64,000 bases of DNA, taken from Acinetobacter sedimenti. Its GTDB lineage: Bacteria > Pseudomonadota > Gammaproteobacteria > Pseudomonadales > Moraxellaceae. The DNA lies in NCBI RefSeq assembly GCF_022601685.1, contig NZ_JAKUML010000011.1, forward strand, positions 42,947-106,946, read 5' to 3'. Positions 11,103 to 19,521 of this stretch are shown here, in pieces (the stretch's first letter is position 1; each line of letters begins with the position of its first letter). The position numbers and the translations under genes were made by a program. The notes beneath the pieces are model-generated. The model made no database searches. It had not been told where the DNA came from and saw nothing but the letters and a program-made list of their open reading frames with translations.

Positions 11103-11951
11103 ATGTTTAAGAAAAAACAATCAGCAATCAGATGGATCATTGGTGGTAGTAGCGGCATCGGCTTGGAATTGGCGAAACGCTATCTTAAAGCAGGCGATCA
11201 AGTCTGCATCTTTGCCCATGCCGATGTCGAAAATGCAGTAAAAGATTTATCCAAATATGCCAAAGATCCTAAAAAAACAGATCAATTTATTCGAGGTTAC
11301 ACACTTGATGTGCTCAATATTTCACAGATCGAAAGTGCGTTCGCACAAGCCAACCAAGATATGTCATTACCAATGACCGTGATCAACTGTGCAGGAATTG
11401 TTTATGCTGTACCGTTTGAAGAACAAACCGCTGAGCAGTTCGAGCGTCAAATTAATATTAATTTGATCGGTAGTCGGCATATTGCTGCCAGTGCTTTAAG
11501 TTATCTCAAACAAGCACGTGGGCAATCGAAGCATAATCCAAAATTGGTTTTAGTTGCCTCGATGGCGGGCATACTGGGTTGTTATGGCTATGCAGGCTAT
11601 TGCGCATCGAAGTTTGGTACGATTGGATTGGCGGATGTATTACGCTTAGAGCTGAAATCGCAAAATATCGATGTGGCAGTGGTCTGTCCGCCAGAGATCG
11701 AAACACCAATGGTTTTTGAAGAAAGAAAAATCGGCTCAAAGATTACCTCAGAGCTCAAGCAAATGGGTGGTTCGCTCAAAGTTGAACCTGCATGTAAAGA
11801 GATCATGGCAGGGATTGAACGAGATACATTTTTTATCATCCCAGGCAAACAAGCACGGGTGTTACATCGTCTCATTGGCATGTTCCCAGTCGTGGCAAGA
11901 CAACAAATTGATCGTCAATTGGCACAGATTCTCAGCAAATCTCAGAGTTGA
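11103..11951 (+). CDS. Short-chain dehydrogenase, 3-ketodihydrosphingosine reductase-like
   Basis: This is a classical SDR with the cofactor motif GGSSGIG (about residues 14-20), the NCAG motif and the catalytic YxxxK in YAGYCASKFG. Several features resemble the 3-ketodihydrosphingosine reductase branch: the GCYGYAGYCASKF active site, CPPEIETPMVFEE after the active site, and a hydrophobic C-terminal segment (VLHRLIGMFPVVARQ). Substrate assignment is inference, because related bacterial SDRs act on other acyl substrates. At 282 residues it is complete. It has its own terminator, and no sphingolipid synthase gene is nearby. Confidence 0.85.
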   Translation: MFKKKQSAIRWIIGGSSGIGLELAKRYLKAGDQVCIFAHADVENAVKDLSKYAKDPKKTDQFIRGYTLDVLNISQIESAFAQANQDMSLPMTVINCAGIVYAVPFEEQTAEQFERQININLIGSRHIAASALSYLKQARGQSKHNPKLVLVASMAGILGCYGYAGYCASKFGTIGLADVLRLELKSQNIDVAVVCPPEIETPMVFEERKIGSKITSELKQMGGSLKVEPACKEIMAGIERDTFFIIPGKQARVLHRLIGMFPVVARQQIDRQLAQILSKSQS

Positions 11952-12000
11952 ATTGACACTTGACACGATATTTTAAAAATAATTTTTAGGATGTGTATTT

Positions 12001-12032
12001 CAAAAGGTCGGTTTCATCCGATCTTTTGTTGT
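12001..12032 (+). terminator. Terminator after the KDSR-like SDR
   Basis: CAAAAGGTCGG (12001-12011) and CCGATCTTTTG (12018-12028) form an 11-bp stem with one G-T-type mismatch and a 6-base loop, followed by T-rich DNA. Confidence 0.7.
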
Positions 12033-12160
12033 CTCTGCCATTTGATTTTTTAAAAAAATCGATAAAAACTTGATGTAATGAAGCATGTATTTTTTTCAGC
12101 ATGTAAAAAAGATCGTTTCAGTTGGGAAATTAAAAGAAATCAAAGCGTAGGATACGAAAA

Positions 12161-12778
12161 ATGAAACTATGGGAAGCCGATCAAGCACGTAAACACAGTG
12201 CCAATGTCAGCGCATTTAGCGAAGATGTAAATCAAAAATATGGTTTAAATATCCAATCGTTTTCAGCGCTTTATGATTGGGGCTTTGAAAAAGATGAAGA
12301 TTATTGGAATGCCGTTTGGGACTTTTCAGGCATCATCGGTGAAAAAGGCGATCGGATAAAAGTTGCTGATCCGCAAATTTTCAAATGTCATTTTTTCACT
12401 GATGGCAAACTCAATTTTGCTGAAAATTTTTTAAAGCGTCGAGATGATGCCACTCGGGTTTTTGGGGAGATGAAGACGATCAAAAATATCAAAACCCATA
12501 TTCGCAGTAATATCACACCACGTCATGTTCCTGCGGTCATTTGCCAAGTGTCAGAAATTCCAAAAACCAAGAGTGGCAAAGTGATTGAGCTTGAGGTACG
12601 TGATGTGGTGGATGGTAGAGCAATTAAAAATAGTGAGGCGATAGCCAATCCACACGTATTGGAAGAATTTAAAAATCGACCTGAATTGGTTCTAAAATCC
12701 GCTATCTTTAGAGAATTTATAAGATGTAAAAAAACCGCTCATCAGAGCGGTTTTTTTGTGATTAATACAATCAGCTAA
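12161..12778 (+). pseudogene. Acetoacetyl-CoA synthetase remnant with in-frame internal deletion
   Basis: The first ~100 codons match the N-terminus of acetoacetate-CoA ligase (LWEADQARKHSANV, FWTAVW-like YWNAVWDFSGIIGEKG, LNFAENFLKRRDDAT). From about residue 102 the frame jumps straight to the extreme C-terminal domain (IRSNITPRHVPAVICQV, IPKTKSGKVIELEVRDVVDG, VKN-like IKNSEAIANP). Family members are about 650 residues long, so roughly 450 are missing, including the SGTTG-type ATP-binding loop and the central active site. The frame then runs past the usual C-terminus, through the terminator hairpin, to a stop at 12776. The open frame is preserved but the product cannot be a functional ligase. 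Confidence 0.9.
12728..12757. terminator. Bidirectional terminator between the aacS remnant and porin gene
   Basis: AAACCGCTC (about 12732-12740) and GAGCGGTTT (about 12745-12753) are flanked by an A-run and a T-run, so the hairpin can end transcription from both sides. It overlaps the tail of the remnant reading frame. Confidence 0.88.
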
Positions 12779-12781
12779 GGC

Positions 12782-13573
12782 TTAGAAACGGTGTTTCGCA
12801 GCGATACCAAAGGTATTGTAGTCATTGTCACTATCACCAGTATCGCCAAAGCCTACACGACCTTCAAGACTAGTTTGTTGTGAAATAAACTTACGTGCAT
12901 TGATACCGAATTCACTATTATCAGTTAGATCATTGCTGTAATAATCTGCTCCTAGACTAAAGGTGTTGTCGATGAAGTAATCAGCAGCAAGGTTAAATTC
13001 TTCCAAGTCACCGAAAGATGCACCTGCTTCAAGATTTACAGCGTTATCGCCAAGTTGAGTGACATATTTCGCACGAAGTGTAGGGTCTACACCATCATTA
13101 TCATAGTCATCTTCATAACCTTTCACACCTGCAGCGATCAACAAGTTTGGTACTGGTAAGTAACCGACTTCAACGCCATAAGTTGTTAAATCGTTGTCAA
13201 GATCGACATCATCATACTCATAGGTATTTTGAGCGATGTTACCACCAACATAGAAGTCTGAGTTTGGTACAAAGTATTCTACGCCAGCGCCATAACGGTT
13301 GTGCTCAGATTCACCTTGATCTTGGAAAGTTGCGCCAGCAGACACATTACTTGCACGGTTTACAAAAGCTGCTTCTGCAAGCGGTGCATTTTTGTCTTGA
13401 ACTGGATTGAAGTAGTACGTACCACCCAAATCAAATTGGCTACCAGAGTCGCCATTGTCAGGGTCAAGATAGCCAGCGCCTGCACCAACTTCAAATTGAT
13501 ATGCATTGGCATTGATCATCGCAAGAGAAGTAGATGCTGCAAGAATGGCAGTAGCAAGAGTTAACTTATTCAT
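12782..13573 (-). CDS. Outer-membrane beta-barrel porin (putative porin family)
   Basis: The 263-residue product has a signal peptide (MNKLTLATAILAASTSLAMI, cleavage after ANA). Alternating beta strands typical of a small barrel follow, and it ends KHRF, with the C-terminal phenylalanine recognised by the BAM complex. Asp- and Asn-rich loops (YLDPDNGDSGSQ, YEYDDVDLDND) are probably extracellular. The ATG at 13573 is chosen because GGAGG lies 7 bases upstream. A TTG at 13585 in the same frame overlaps that site and is unlikely. The transported substrate cannot be deduced. Confidence 0.85.
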   Translation of the reverse strand: MNKLTLATAILAASTSLAMINANAYQFEVGAGAGYLDPDNGDSGSQFDLGGTYYFNPVQDKNAPLAEAAFVNRASNVSAGATFQDQGESEHNRYGAGVEYFVPNSDFYVGGNIAQNTYEYDDVDLDNDLTTYGVEVGYLPVPNLLIAAGVKGYEDDYDNDGVDPTLRAKYVTQLGDNAVNLEAGASFGDLEEFNLAADYFIDNTFSLGADYYSNDLTDNSEFGINARKFISQQTSLEGRVGFGDTGDSDNDYNTFGIAAKHRF

Positions 13574-13981
13574 AATATCCTCCAAATTTTGGAATTCACA
13601 TTTTTTGTTACATTTTCTAGTTTAAGAGTTATTTTTATCTCGTCAAATCTACTTGGTTAAGTCGTGTAAGGTAAGTAGTAACTTCTGTAACAATGTTGAA
13701 ATATTAAATTATAACTAATTGAAAATATTGATATAATAATAATGTAAAGATTCATCAATGAATTGTTATGCTATGTATACCATGCTTTTTTTGATGAAAT
13801 ATTCATCAATAGTTTCAATTTTTATGGACAAACTTTGATACGTTTTTTGAAATATTTGCATTTTTAATGAAATTTTCTAAATGTGAATTTCCTATTTTAA
13901 TACACGATCTCGCATGATGAGCTTGGATAAGTAATGTGCTAAAATATGTGCTAATTTTTTTGTGTTGTGACAGTTTAAGTT
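13574..13981. other. Intergenic region between porin and prfB with repeated ATTCATCAAT
   Basis: No gene was found in this AT-rich divergent region. ATTCATCAAT occurs at 13750-13759 and 13801-13810. The second copy belongs to a perfect dyad TTGATGAA-ATA-TTCATCAA (13791-13809), and the first to ATTCAT-CA-ATGAAT (13750-13763). They could be regulatory sites for either flanking gene. This is inference from symmetry only. Confidence 0.5.
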
Positions 13982-15077
13982 ATGGAAATTAATCCTTTTG
14001 TACTTCGATTAAAAGATTTGACCGATCGTGGTGATATGTTACGGGGGTATCTTTGACTACGATCTGAAGAAAGAACGCTTAGAAGAAGTGTTGCGTGAAT
14101 TAGAAGATCCTGCGATTTGGAATGATCAAGCGCGTGCGCAAGCGATCGCCAAAGAAAAAGGCGCATTGGAAAATAGTGTCGGTGTCTTAGATCAGCTCGC
14201 TGAGCAGTTGGTCGATGCGCAGGCGATGCTTGATTTGGCAGTAGAAGCAGAAGATGAAAGCCTGCTCGAAGATGTCACTGCAGAACTTGATACCGCAGAA
14301 CAAGCCTTAGAAAAATTAGAATTCCAACGCATGTTTAGCAATCCGATGGATCCGAATCCGTGTTTCGTTGAGATTCAATCAGGTTCTGGTGGTACAGAGG
14401 CGCAGGATTGGGCATCGATGCTACTACGGATGTATATGCGTTGGATTGAGCGTCATGGCTTCAAAGCCGATTTGATGGAAGTTTCTGACGGTGATGTGGC
14501 AGGGATTAAGTCTGCAACGATCCGTGTCGATGGTGAGTTTGCCTATGGCTGGTTGCGTACTGAGTCTGGTGTGCATCGTCTGGTGCGTAAGTCACCTTTT
14601 GATAGTAATAATAACCGTCATACTTCATTCTCTGCGGTATTTGTTTCGCCTGAGATTGATGACAATATCGAGATCGATATTAATCCAGCCGATGTGCGGA
14701 CTGATACCTATCGTGCCTCGGGTGCAGGTGGTCAGCACATTAACAAAACCGATTCTGCAGTGCGTCTGACTCATGCGCCAACAGGTATTGTGGTGGCGTG
14801 TCAAAACCAGCGTTCACAACATGCCAACCGTGATGCAGCGTGGAAACAGCTTCGTGCGAAACTCTATGAATTAGAGATGAAAAAGCGGAATGAAGCAGCG
14901 CAAGCGCTCGAAGATACAAAGTCAGACATCGGTTGGGGTAGTCAGATTCGCTCTTATGTGTTGGATGATTCACGCATCAAAGATTTGCGCACCAATATTG
15001 AAACTTCAAATACCAAAGCGGTATTAGATGGTGATTTGGATAAATTTATTGAAGCGAGTTTGAAGCAAGGGTTGTAA
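13982..15077 (+). CDS. prfB: Peptide chain release factor 2 (programmed +1 frameshift)
   Basis: RF2 ends translation at UGA and UAA codons. The gene starts at 13982 and reads 24 codons to CTT followed by an in-frame TGA at 14054-14056. A +1 shift at CTT-T continues at GAC (14055) for 340 more codons, giving 364 residues, the normal RF2 length. The slip context CGGGGGTATCTTTGAC holds the internal Shine-Dalgarno-like G run and the CTT TGA C signal conserved in most bacterial prfB genes. The tripeptide anticodon SPF is present ([10 protein letters not shown]), as is the catalytic GGQ ([15 protein letters not shown]). The frameshift makes RF2 synthesis respond to RF2 level. Confidence 0.97.
14042..14057 (+). 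promoter_or_regulatory. RF2 programmed frameshift site
   Basis: GGGGG followed by TAT-CTT-TGA-C places a ribosome-binding-like element three bases before the slippery CTT and a UGA stop in poor context. This is the classical autoregulatory +1 signal. Confidence 0.95.
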
Positions 15078-15233
15078 TAAATCCGTGTAAAATCCATTTT
15101 ACAAATTAAATATTAAATAAATTCAGTATCTTGAATTTATATCGTAAAAAATAGATTTAAATATCGAAAAATTACGATATAGTGTATTCAGGTGCTGAAT
15201 TAATTGATTCATTTCGATCATTGATAGAGATTT

Positions 15234-15536
15234 ATGGATACTGAGGCAATATTCAAGGCGTTGGCAAACCCAGTACGTCGACAGATTTTACAGTGGTTAC
15301 GTGCACCTGAGCAGTATCTCCCTGTAGAATTACACGACTATATTGTGCCAGGCAGTATGTGCGCAGGGCATATCGAACGACTCGGCGGTGTGTCGCAATC
15401 TACCATGTCCAATCATCTCTCGGTGTTGCAACAAGCAGGTCTGATCACTATGCAAAAACGTGGACAATGGTCATACTTCACCCGCAATGAAGACTTAATT
15501 CAGCAATTTATCGCATACTTAAAAGACGCATTGTAA
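15234..15536 (+). CDS. ArsR-family winged-helix transcriptional regulator
   Basis: This 100-residue protein has the ArsR/SmtB fold: FKALANPVRRQILQWLR (helix 1-2), then the recognition helix VSQSTMSNHLSVLQQAGLITMQ and the wing KRGQWSYFTRNE. No metal-binding ELCVCDL-type motif is seen. The segment MCAGHIERLGG contains one cysteine, so a redox or organic ligand is possible. It lies 19 bases upstream of an old yellow enzyme gene in the same direction, which suggests an operon in which it controls that enzyme. An AT-rich, dyad-like ATCGTAAAAAATAGATTTAAATATCG-type stretch precedes it. Confidence 0.88.
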   Translation: MDTEAIFKALANPVRRQILQWLRAPEQYLPVELHDYIVPGSMCAGHIERLGGVSQSTMSNHLSVLQQAGLITMQKRGQWSYFTRNEDLIQQFIAYLKDAL

Positions 15537-15555
15537 GTCGTCATGTGAGGTCAAA

Positions 15556-16620
15556 ATGGCTGAGTTAAATACACCATTACAAGTTGGTGATGTAGAGATT
15601 TCAAATCGTTTGGTGCTTTCACCAATGACACGTACACGTTCTGGAGAGATTCGTGTCCCGAATGATCTGAACATCGAATATTATCGCCAACGTGCCAATG
15701 CCGGTTTGATGCTTACCGAAGCGATTGTGATCAGTCCATCGGCAGTCGGCTATGAACACACCCCTGGCTTATATAATGCAGAACAAGTCGCAGGCTGGAA
15801 AAAAGTCGTCGATGCAGTACATGAGCAAGGTTCAAAAATTTTTGCTCAGCTATGGCATGTGGGACGTATTTCTCATTCAGACTTATTAAATGATGAAACA
15901 CCTGTATCTGCAAGTGCAGTGCAAGCTGATGGTCATGTCAGTTTACTTCGTCCGAAACGTCCATATGAAACGCCACGTCCATTGTCGATCGATGAAATCA
16001 AAAGCATTGTACAAGACTATAAAAATGCCGCTGCACTTGCCAAACAAGCAGGCTTCGATGGCGTAGAACTACATGCTGCCAACGGTTATTTGATTGATCA
16101 ATTCTTACAAAGCTCAACCAATCTGCGTGATGATGAATATGGCGGTGCGATCGAAAATCGTGCGCGTTTATTGTTAGAAGTGGTTGATGCCTTTATTGAG
16201 GTATGGGGTGCAGGTCGAGTCGGCGTACATCTTGCACCACGTATGGATGCGCACGACATGGGTGATGCCAACCCAAGTGAAACTTTTGGTTATGCCGTAG
16301 AACAACTGAGCCAACGTGGCATTGCTTTTATCTTTGCTCGTGAATACCAAGCTGAAGATAGCTTGAGTCCAGAGCTTCGTGCTAAGTTTAAAGGTGTTTG
16401 GATCGCCAATGAAAAGCTCACCGCTGAATCTGCAAAACAAATCCTTGCTGAGGACAAAGCTGATGCAGTGGCATTTGGTTTAGCCTATATCGCTAATCCT
16501 GATCTTTACCAGCGTTTACTTGAGAATGCACCGTTGAATCAAGTTAATCCAGAAACCTTGTACGGACGTACTGCTGAAGGTTATACCGACTATCCTGCAC
16601 TGCAAAAAGCAGACGCTTAA
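15556..16620 (+). CDS. Old yellow enzyme family alkene reductase (NemA-like)
   Basis: This FMN-dependent NADPH oxidoreductase reduces activated C=C bonds and possibly nitro compounds. The 354-residue TIM barrel has the N-terminal NRLVLSPMTRTRS, the flavin/ligand region FAQLWHVGRISH, the substrate motif ELHAANGYLIDQFLQSSTN and a C-terminal phosphate-binding segment (ADAVAFGLAYIANPDL). The HAAN arrangement replaces the His-Asn or His-His substrate pair of the family. The start at 15556 follows a GAGG element. Control by the upstream ArsR-like gene is inferred. Confidence 0.92.
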   Translation: MAELNTPLQVGDVEISNRLVLSPMTRTRSGEIRVPNDLNIEYYRQRANAGLMLTEAIVISPSAVGYEHTPGLYNAEQVAGWKKVVDAVHEQGSKIFAQLWHVGRISHSDLLNDETPVSASAVQADGHVSLLRPKRPYETPRPLSIDEIKSIVQDYKNAAALAKQAGFDGVELHAANGYLIDQFLQSSTNLRDDEYGGAIENRARLLLEVVDAFIEVWGAGRVGVHLAPRMDAHDMGDANPSETFGYAVEQLSQRGIAFIFAREYQAEDSLSPELRAKFKGVWIANEKLTAESAKQILAEDKADAVAFGLAYIANPDLYQRLLENAPLNQVNPETLYGRTAEGYTDYPALQKADA

Positions 16621-16643
16621 TTGTTACTTATGATTTTTATCTA

Positions 16644-16684
16644 AAAAGCTCATCATTAAGGCAATCTTGGTGGTGAGTTTTTAT
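16644..16684 (+). terminator. Probable terminator after the alkene reductase gene
   Basis: AAGCTCATCA and TGGTGAGTTT form an imperfect stem (G-T pairs) followed by T residues, 25-65 bases after the stop. Confidence 0.6.
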
Positions 16685-16699
16685 TGCACATTTACTAAA

Positions 16700-16715
16700 T
16701 GTTTCACGTGAAACG
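16700..16715. promoter_or_regulatory. parS-like ParB-binding site
   Basis: TGTTTCACGTGAAACG matches the parS consensus in 15 of 16 positions and is intergenic. It lies about 10.7 kb from the DnaA-box cluster on the opposite side from the recF copy. Confidence 0.88.
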
Positions 16716-16779
16716 TCGATATATGGCTATACTGTATCATGTCATCAAGTATAGAATAATAAAAAGGGAGCGGTGAAAA

Positions 16780-17388
16780 ATGGAAAAAGCCATCAGTTTG
16801 CTTGCCACTTGTACTTTACTCAGTGCCTGTACCATAACACACGATCTGCTGTATCTAGGTTTAGGCTTTAACAGCTATGAAAATACTCCTGTGATTTTGA
16901 CTCACTATGCGATGGAAATGCCATTGGCAGAAACGCCACCGATGCTCATTGCAGGTGCAGCAGATCAATCCATGTCGGAGCGTAATGGCGGTGGTGCAGG
17001 AAATAGTGTGCTGACACCGCCAAAAGACGTCGGTCGAGATGGGCAGTGGCAAGTGTCTGCGCAATGGGTCGAACTGATGACCAACCGTGCCTATCGTGCC
17101 ACGCTGAATGTGCCGATTAAGGACATCAATATTGAACATGGCGGTTATGTCTTTACCCCGATTTTTGGTCCAAATGGCTTGATGATGATTGGCTCGGATA
17201 AAGTTGGTTTGGATGAAAGCTATCGTCGTAATATCGCTGCGGTGTGTGGCGAGCGTGTGCCGTCAGCCGATGCAGAGTGGAAAGACAAGCAAAACATTTT
17301 ACCAGGCATAGCGGTCATTCTACCGAAAAATCCAAAACCTGCGGCTTATTCAGACTGTCGGATTCCTGCGCTGATAAAGAACAAATAA
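16780..17388 (+). CDS. Putative lipoprotein of unknown function
   Basis: The 202-residue product begins with a short signal peptide ending in the lipobox LSAC (Cys17), so it should be lipidated and envelope-anchored. I recognise no domain after that. There is a glycine-rich stretch (RNGGGAGNSVLTPPKD), a predicted beta-rich middle (WQVSAQWVELMTNRAYRATLNVP) and two further cysteines (AVCGERV and SDCRIP) that could form a disulphide. It starts after AGGGAG with good spacing. A parS-like site lies in its upstream region, and waaA begins 91 bases downstream in the same direction. Confidence 0.75.
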   Translation: MEKAISLLATCTLLSACTITHDLLYLGLGFNSYENTPVILTHYAMEMPLAETPPMLIAGAADQSMSERNGGGAGNSVLTPPKDVGRDGQWQVSAQWVELMTNRAYRATLNVPIKDINIEHGGYVFTPIFGPNGLMMIGSDKVGLDESYRRNIAAVCGERVPSADAEWKDKQNILPGIAVILPKNPKPAAYSDCRIPALIKNK

Positions 17389-17479
17389 AAAGGAACAAAT
17401 AAAACTGTTCAGATGAAAAAGCCCTGAAATTCACGCATAATGCGCAAGACCTTTTAGAATTATCAAAGCCATTTAGCCG

Positions 17480-18820
17480 ATGACTGAACAGACTCAATTC
17501 CCACCATTTTGGTATAACTTGCTTTTAAGTTGTATCAAGCCACTGTATCGCTCACGGGTAAAAAAACGCTCGGGGCATTTGGCGGATTATCAGGATGAAG
17601 TGCGAGAGCGTTTTGGCGAATTTCAAATAGCGAAGAATCAAAAGGTGATTTGGTTTCATGCGGTATCGGTCGGTGAAACCAATGCGGCACAGCCGTTGAT
17701 TGCACATTATCTCAAGCTCGGTCAGGCAGTGCTGGTCACCAATACCACACGCACAGGGCAGGTTCGTGCCAAGTCATTATTTTTAGGACAATATCCTGAG
17801 TTATTCCAAGCGGTATTTTTGCCAGTGGATCAACGTGATTTGATTGAACAATTTATCTCACAATATCAGCCACGGATTTTATTGTTGATGGAAACTGAGC
17901 TGTGGCCAAATCTCTTGGCGTGCGTACATCAACGACAGATTCCACAGCTGTTATTAAATGCACGCTTATCGGAAAAATCAGCCAAAGGCTATGCCAAGTT
18001 TAAGCGCTTAACCGCACCGATGTTGCAACAATTGGATTTTATTGCGGCGCAAGATCAAGCGAGCAAACAACGCTTTGTCGATTTGGGAAAATCGAGCGAA
18101 CAAGTAGAAGTATTGGGTAATGTGAAATTTGACATGACTATGCCTGATCAGTTTCTTCAGCAAGCGGAACAATTCAAACAAGACTGGTCATTAGAAGATC
18201 GGCAAATCATCGTGCTTGCCAGTACCCATGCGCCCGAAGAAGCGCAAATACTCAACGGATTAAAACCGCATTTACAGCAGAATCCGCAACTTTTATGTAT
18301 TGTGGTGCCACGTCATCCTGAGCGTTTTCAAGAAGTCTTTGATGCGATTAAAAGCCTTGATCTGAGCGTGCAACGTCGTAGTTTACATCAAACTATTGAC
18401 GCATCGACCCAAGTCTATTTGGCAGATTCGATGGGGGAGATGTGGTTGTGGTTTGCATTGGCGCAGGTCGCCTATGTTGGTGGTTCGCTGAACGAACCGG
18501 GTGGCGGACACAATATTCTTGAGCCGATCGCAACTGATGTGGCAACAGTTTTGGGTAAAAATTATTTTAATTTCCAAACGATCGTTGATGAATTTGTTAG
18601 TCATGATGCGGTGCTTGTCGCATCAGATGCCAAACACGCTGTAGCTCAAATGATGGAGTTAATCAATGATCCGTCACGCCGTCAGCAACAGGTTGGTCGG
18701 GCACAGCAGATTTTACATGCCAATCAAGGCGCAGTGGAGCGACATATTGCCTTGATTGATCGCTACCTAAAAGTAGAAAATCGCAAAGCTGAAAGCAAAA
18801 AGTCTGAGTCTGCATTATGA
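17480..18820 (+). CDS. waaA: 3-deoxy-D-manno-octulosonic acid (Kdo) transferase
   Basis: WaaA adds Kdo from CMP-Kdo to lipid IVA at the cytoplasmic face of the inner membrane. The 446-residue GT30-family protein has an N-terminal hydrophobic anchor (FWYNLLLSCIKPLY), the catalytic-glutamate segment FHAVSVGETNAA, LLMETELWPNLL and the C-terminal GGSLNEPGGGHNILEP nucleotide-binding region. Whether it adds one or two Kdo residues cannot be read from the sequence. Its stop overlaps the rsmE start (ATGA), so the two are translationally coupled. Confidence 0.95.
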   Translation: MTEQTQFPPFWYNLLLSCIKPLYRSRVKKRSGHLADYQDEVRERFGEFQIAKNQKVIWFHAVSVGETNAAQPLIAHYLKLGQAVLVTNTTRTGQVRAKSLFLGQYPELFQAVFLPVDQRDLIEQFISQYQPRILLLMETELWPNLLACVHQRQIPQLLLNARLSEKSAKGYAKFKRLTAPMLQQLDFIAAQDQASKQRFVDLGKSSEQVEVLGNVKFDMTMPDQFLQQAEQFKQDWSLEDRQIIVLASTHAPEEAQILNGLKPHLQQNPQLLCIVVPRHPERFQEVFDAIKSLDLSVQRRSLHQTIDASTQVYLADSMGEMWLWFALAQVAYVGGSLNEPGGGHNILEPIATDVATVLGKNYFNFQTIVDEFVSHDAVLVASDAKHAVAQMMELINDPSRRQQQVGRAQQILHANQGAVERHIALIDRYLKVENRKAESKKSESAL

Positions 18821-19521
18821 ATTTAGTGTTGCTGCCTGAACAAACGGATTCAACGATTTGGCAGATTAACGATGCACGACAAGTTAGTCATTTAAAGCAA
18901 CATTTAGATGTCAAAATCGGCGATCAGATCAAAGTTGGTGTGCTCAATCAAGCACGGTATCTTGCTGAAGTCGTTGAAATTCAATCTAATCAAATGATTG
19001 TGACACCAGTCGAACAACAAGCCATTCCTAATAAATTACCTGTGACTTTGATTTTGGCATTGCCTCGCCCGAAAGTATTAAGGCGCTTGATCATGGATAG
19101 TGTGACTTTGGGTGTAGAGAAAATCGTCTTGCTACATAGCTATCGTGTTGATAAAAGCTATTGGCAAACGCCTTTTCTTGAGCAGTTAGATCATTATATT
19201 CAGCTTGGACTCGAACAAGCAGGGGATGTGATTGCACCATCAATTCTTCTTGAAAAACGCTTTAAACCCTTTGTTGAAGATCGTTTATCTGTGTGGAATC
19301 ACAGTCAAACAACCTTTGTAGCACATCCTTATACAACAGATGTGATGCCGATCAACTTCAATCAACAGTGTCAACTGATGATCGGTCCAGAGGGTGGTTT
19401 TATTCCCTATGAGATTGATTTGCTCAAAGAAAACGGTTGCCACATTCATCATGTTGGCAACCGTATTTTGCGTACTGAAACCGCAGTGTCGAATATTCTC
19501 GGGCGATTATTCTGCGCTTGA
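18817..19521 (+). CDS. rsmE: 16S rRNA (uracil(1498)-N(3))-methyltransferase
   Basis: RsmE methylates N3 of U1498 of 16S rRNA. The 234-residue protein has the N-terminal PUA-like region (MNLVLLPEQTDSTIW) and a C-terminal SPOUT domain. The SAM-binding knot carries LMIGPEGGFIPYEIDLL and ILRTETAVSNILGRL, both typical of the family. It overlaps the end of waaA by four bases. Its 3' end overlaps by 15 bases the end of the convergent mechanosensitive channel gene. Confidence 0.94.
   Translation: MNLVLLPEQTDSTIWQINDARQVSHLKQHLDVKIGDQIKVGVLNQARYLAEVVEIQSNQMIVTPVEQQAIPNKLPVTLILALPRPKVLRRLIMDSVTLGVEKIVLLHSYRVDKSYWQTPFLEQLDHYIQLGLEQAGDVIAPSILLEKRFKPFVEDRLSVWNHSQTTFVAHPYTTDVMPINFNQQCQLMIGPEGGFIPYEIDLLKENGCHIHHVGNRILRTETAVSNILGRLFCA

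Noticed and set aside
13982..14056. prfB appears to be broken by a TGA after 24 codons
   Set aside because: The CTT-TGA-C context with the upstream G run is the known RF2 programmed frameshift, so it is not a pseudogene.
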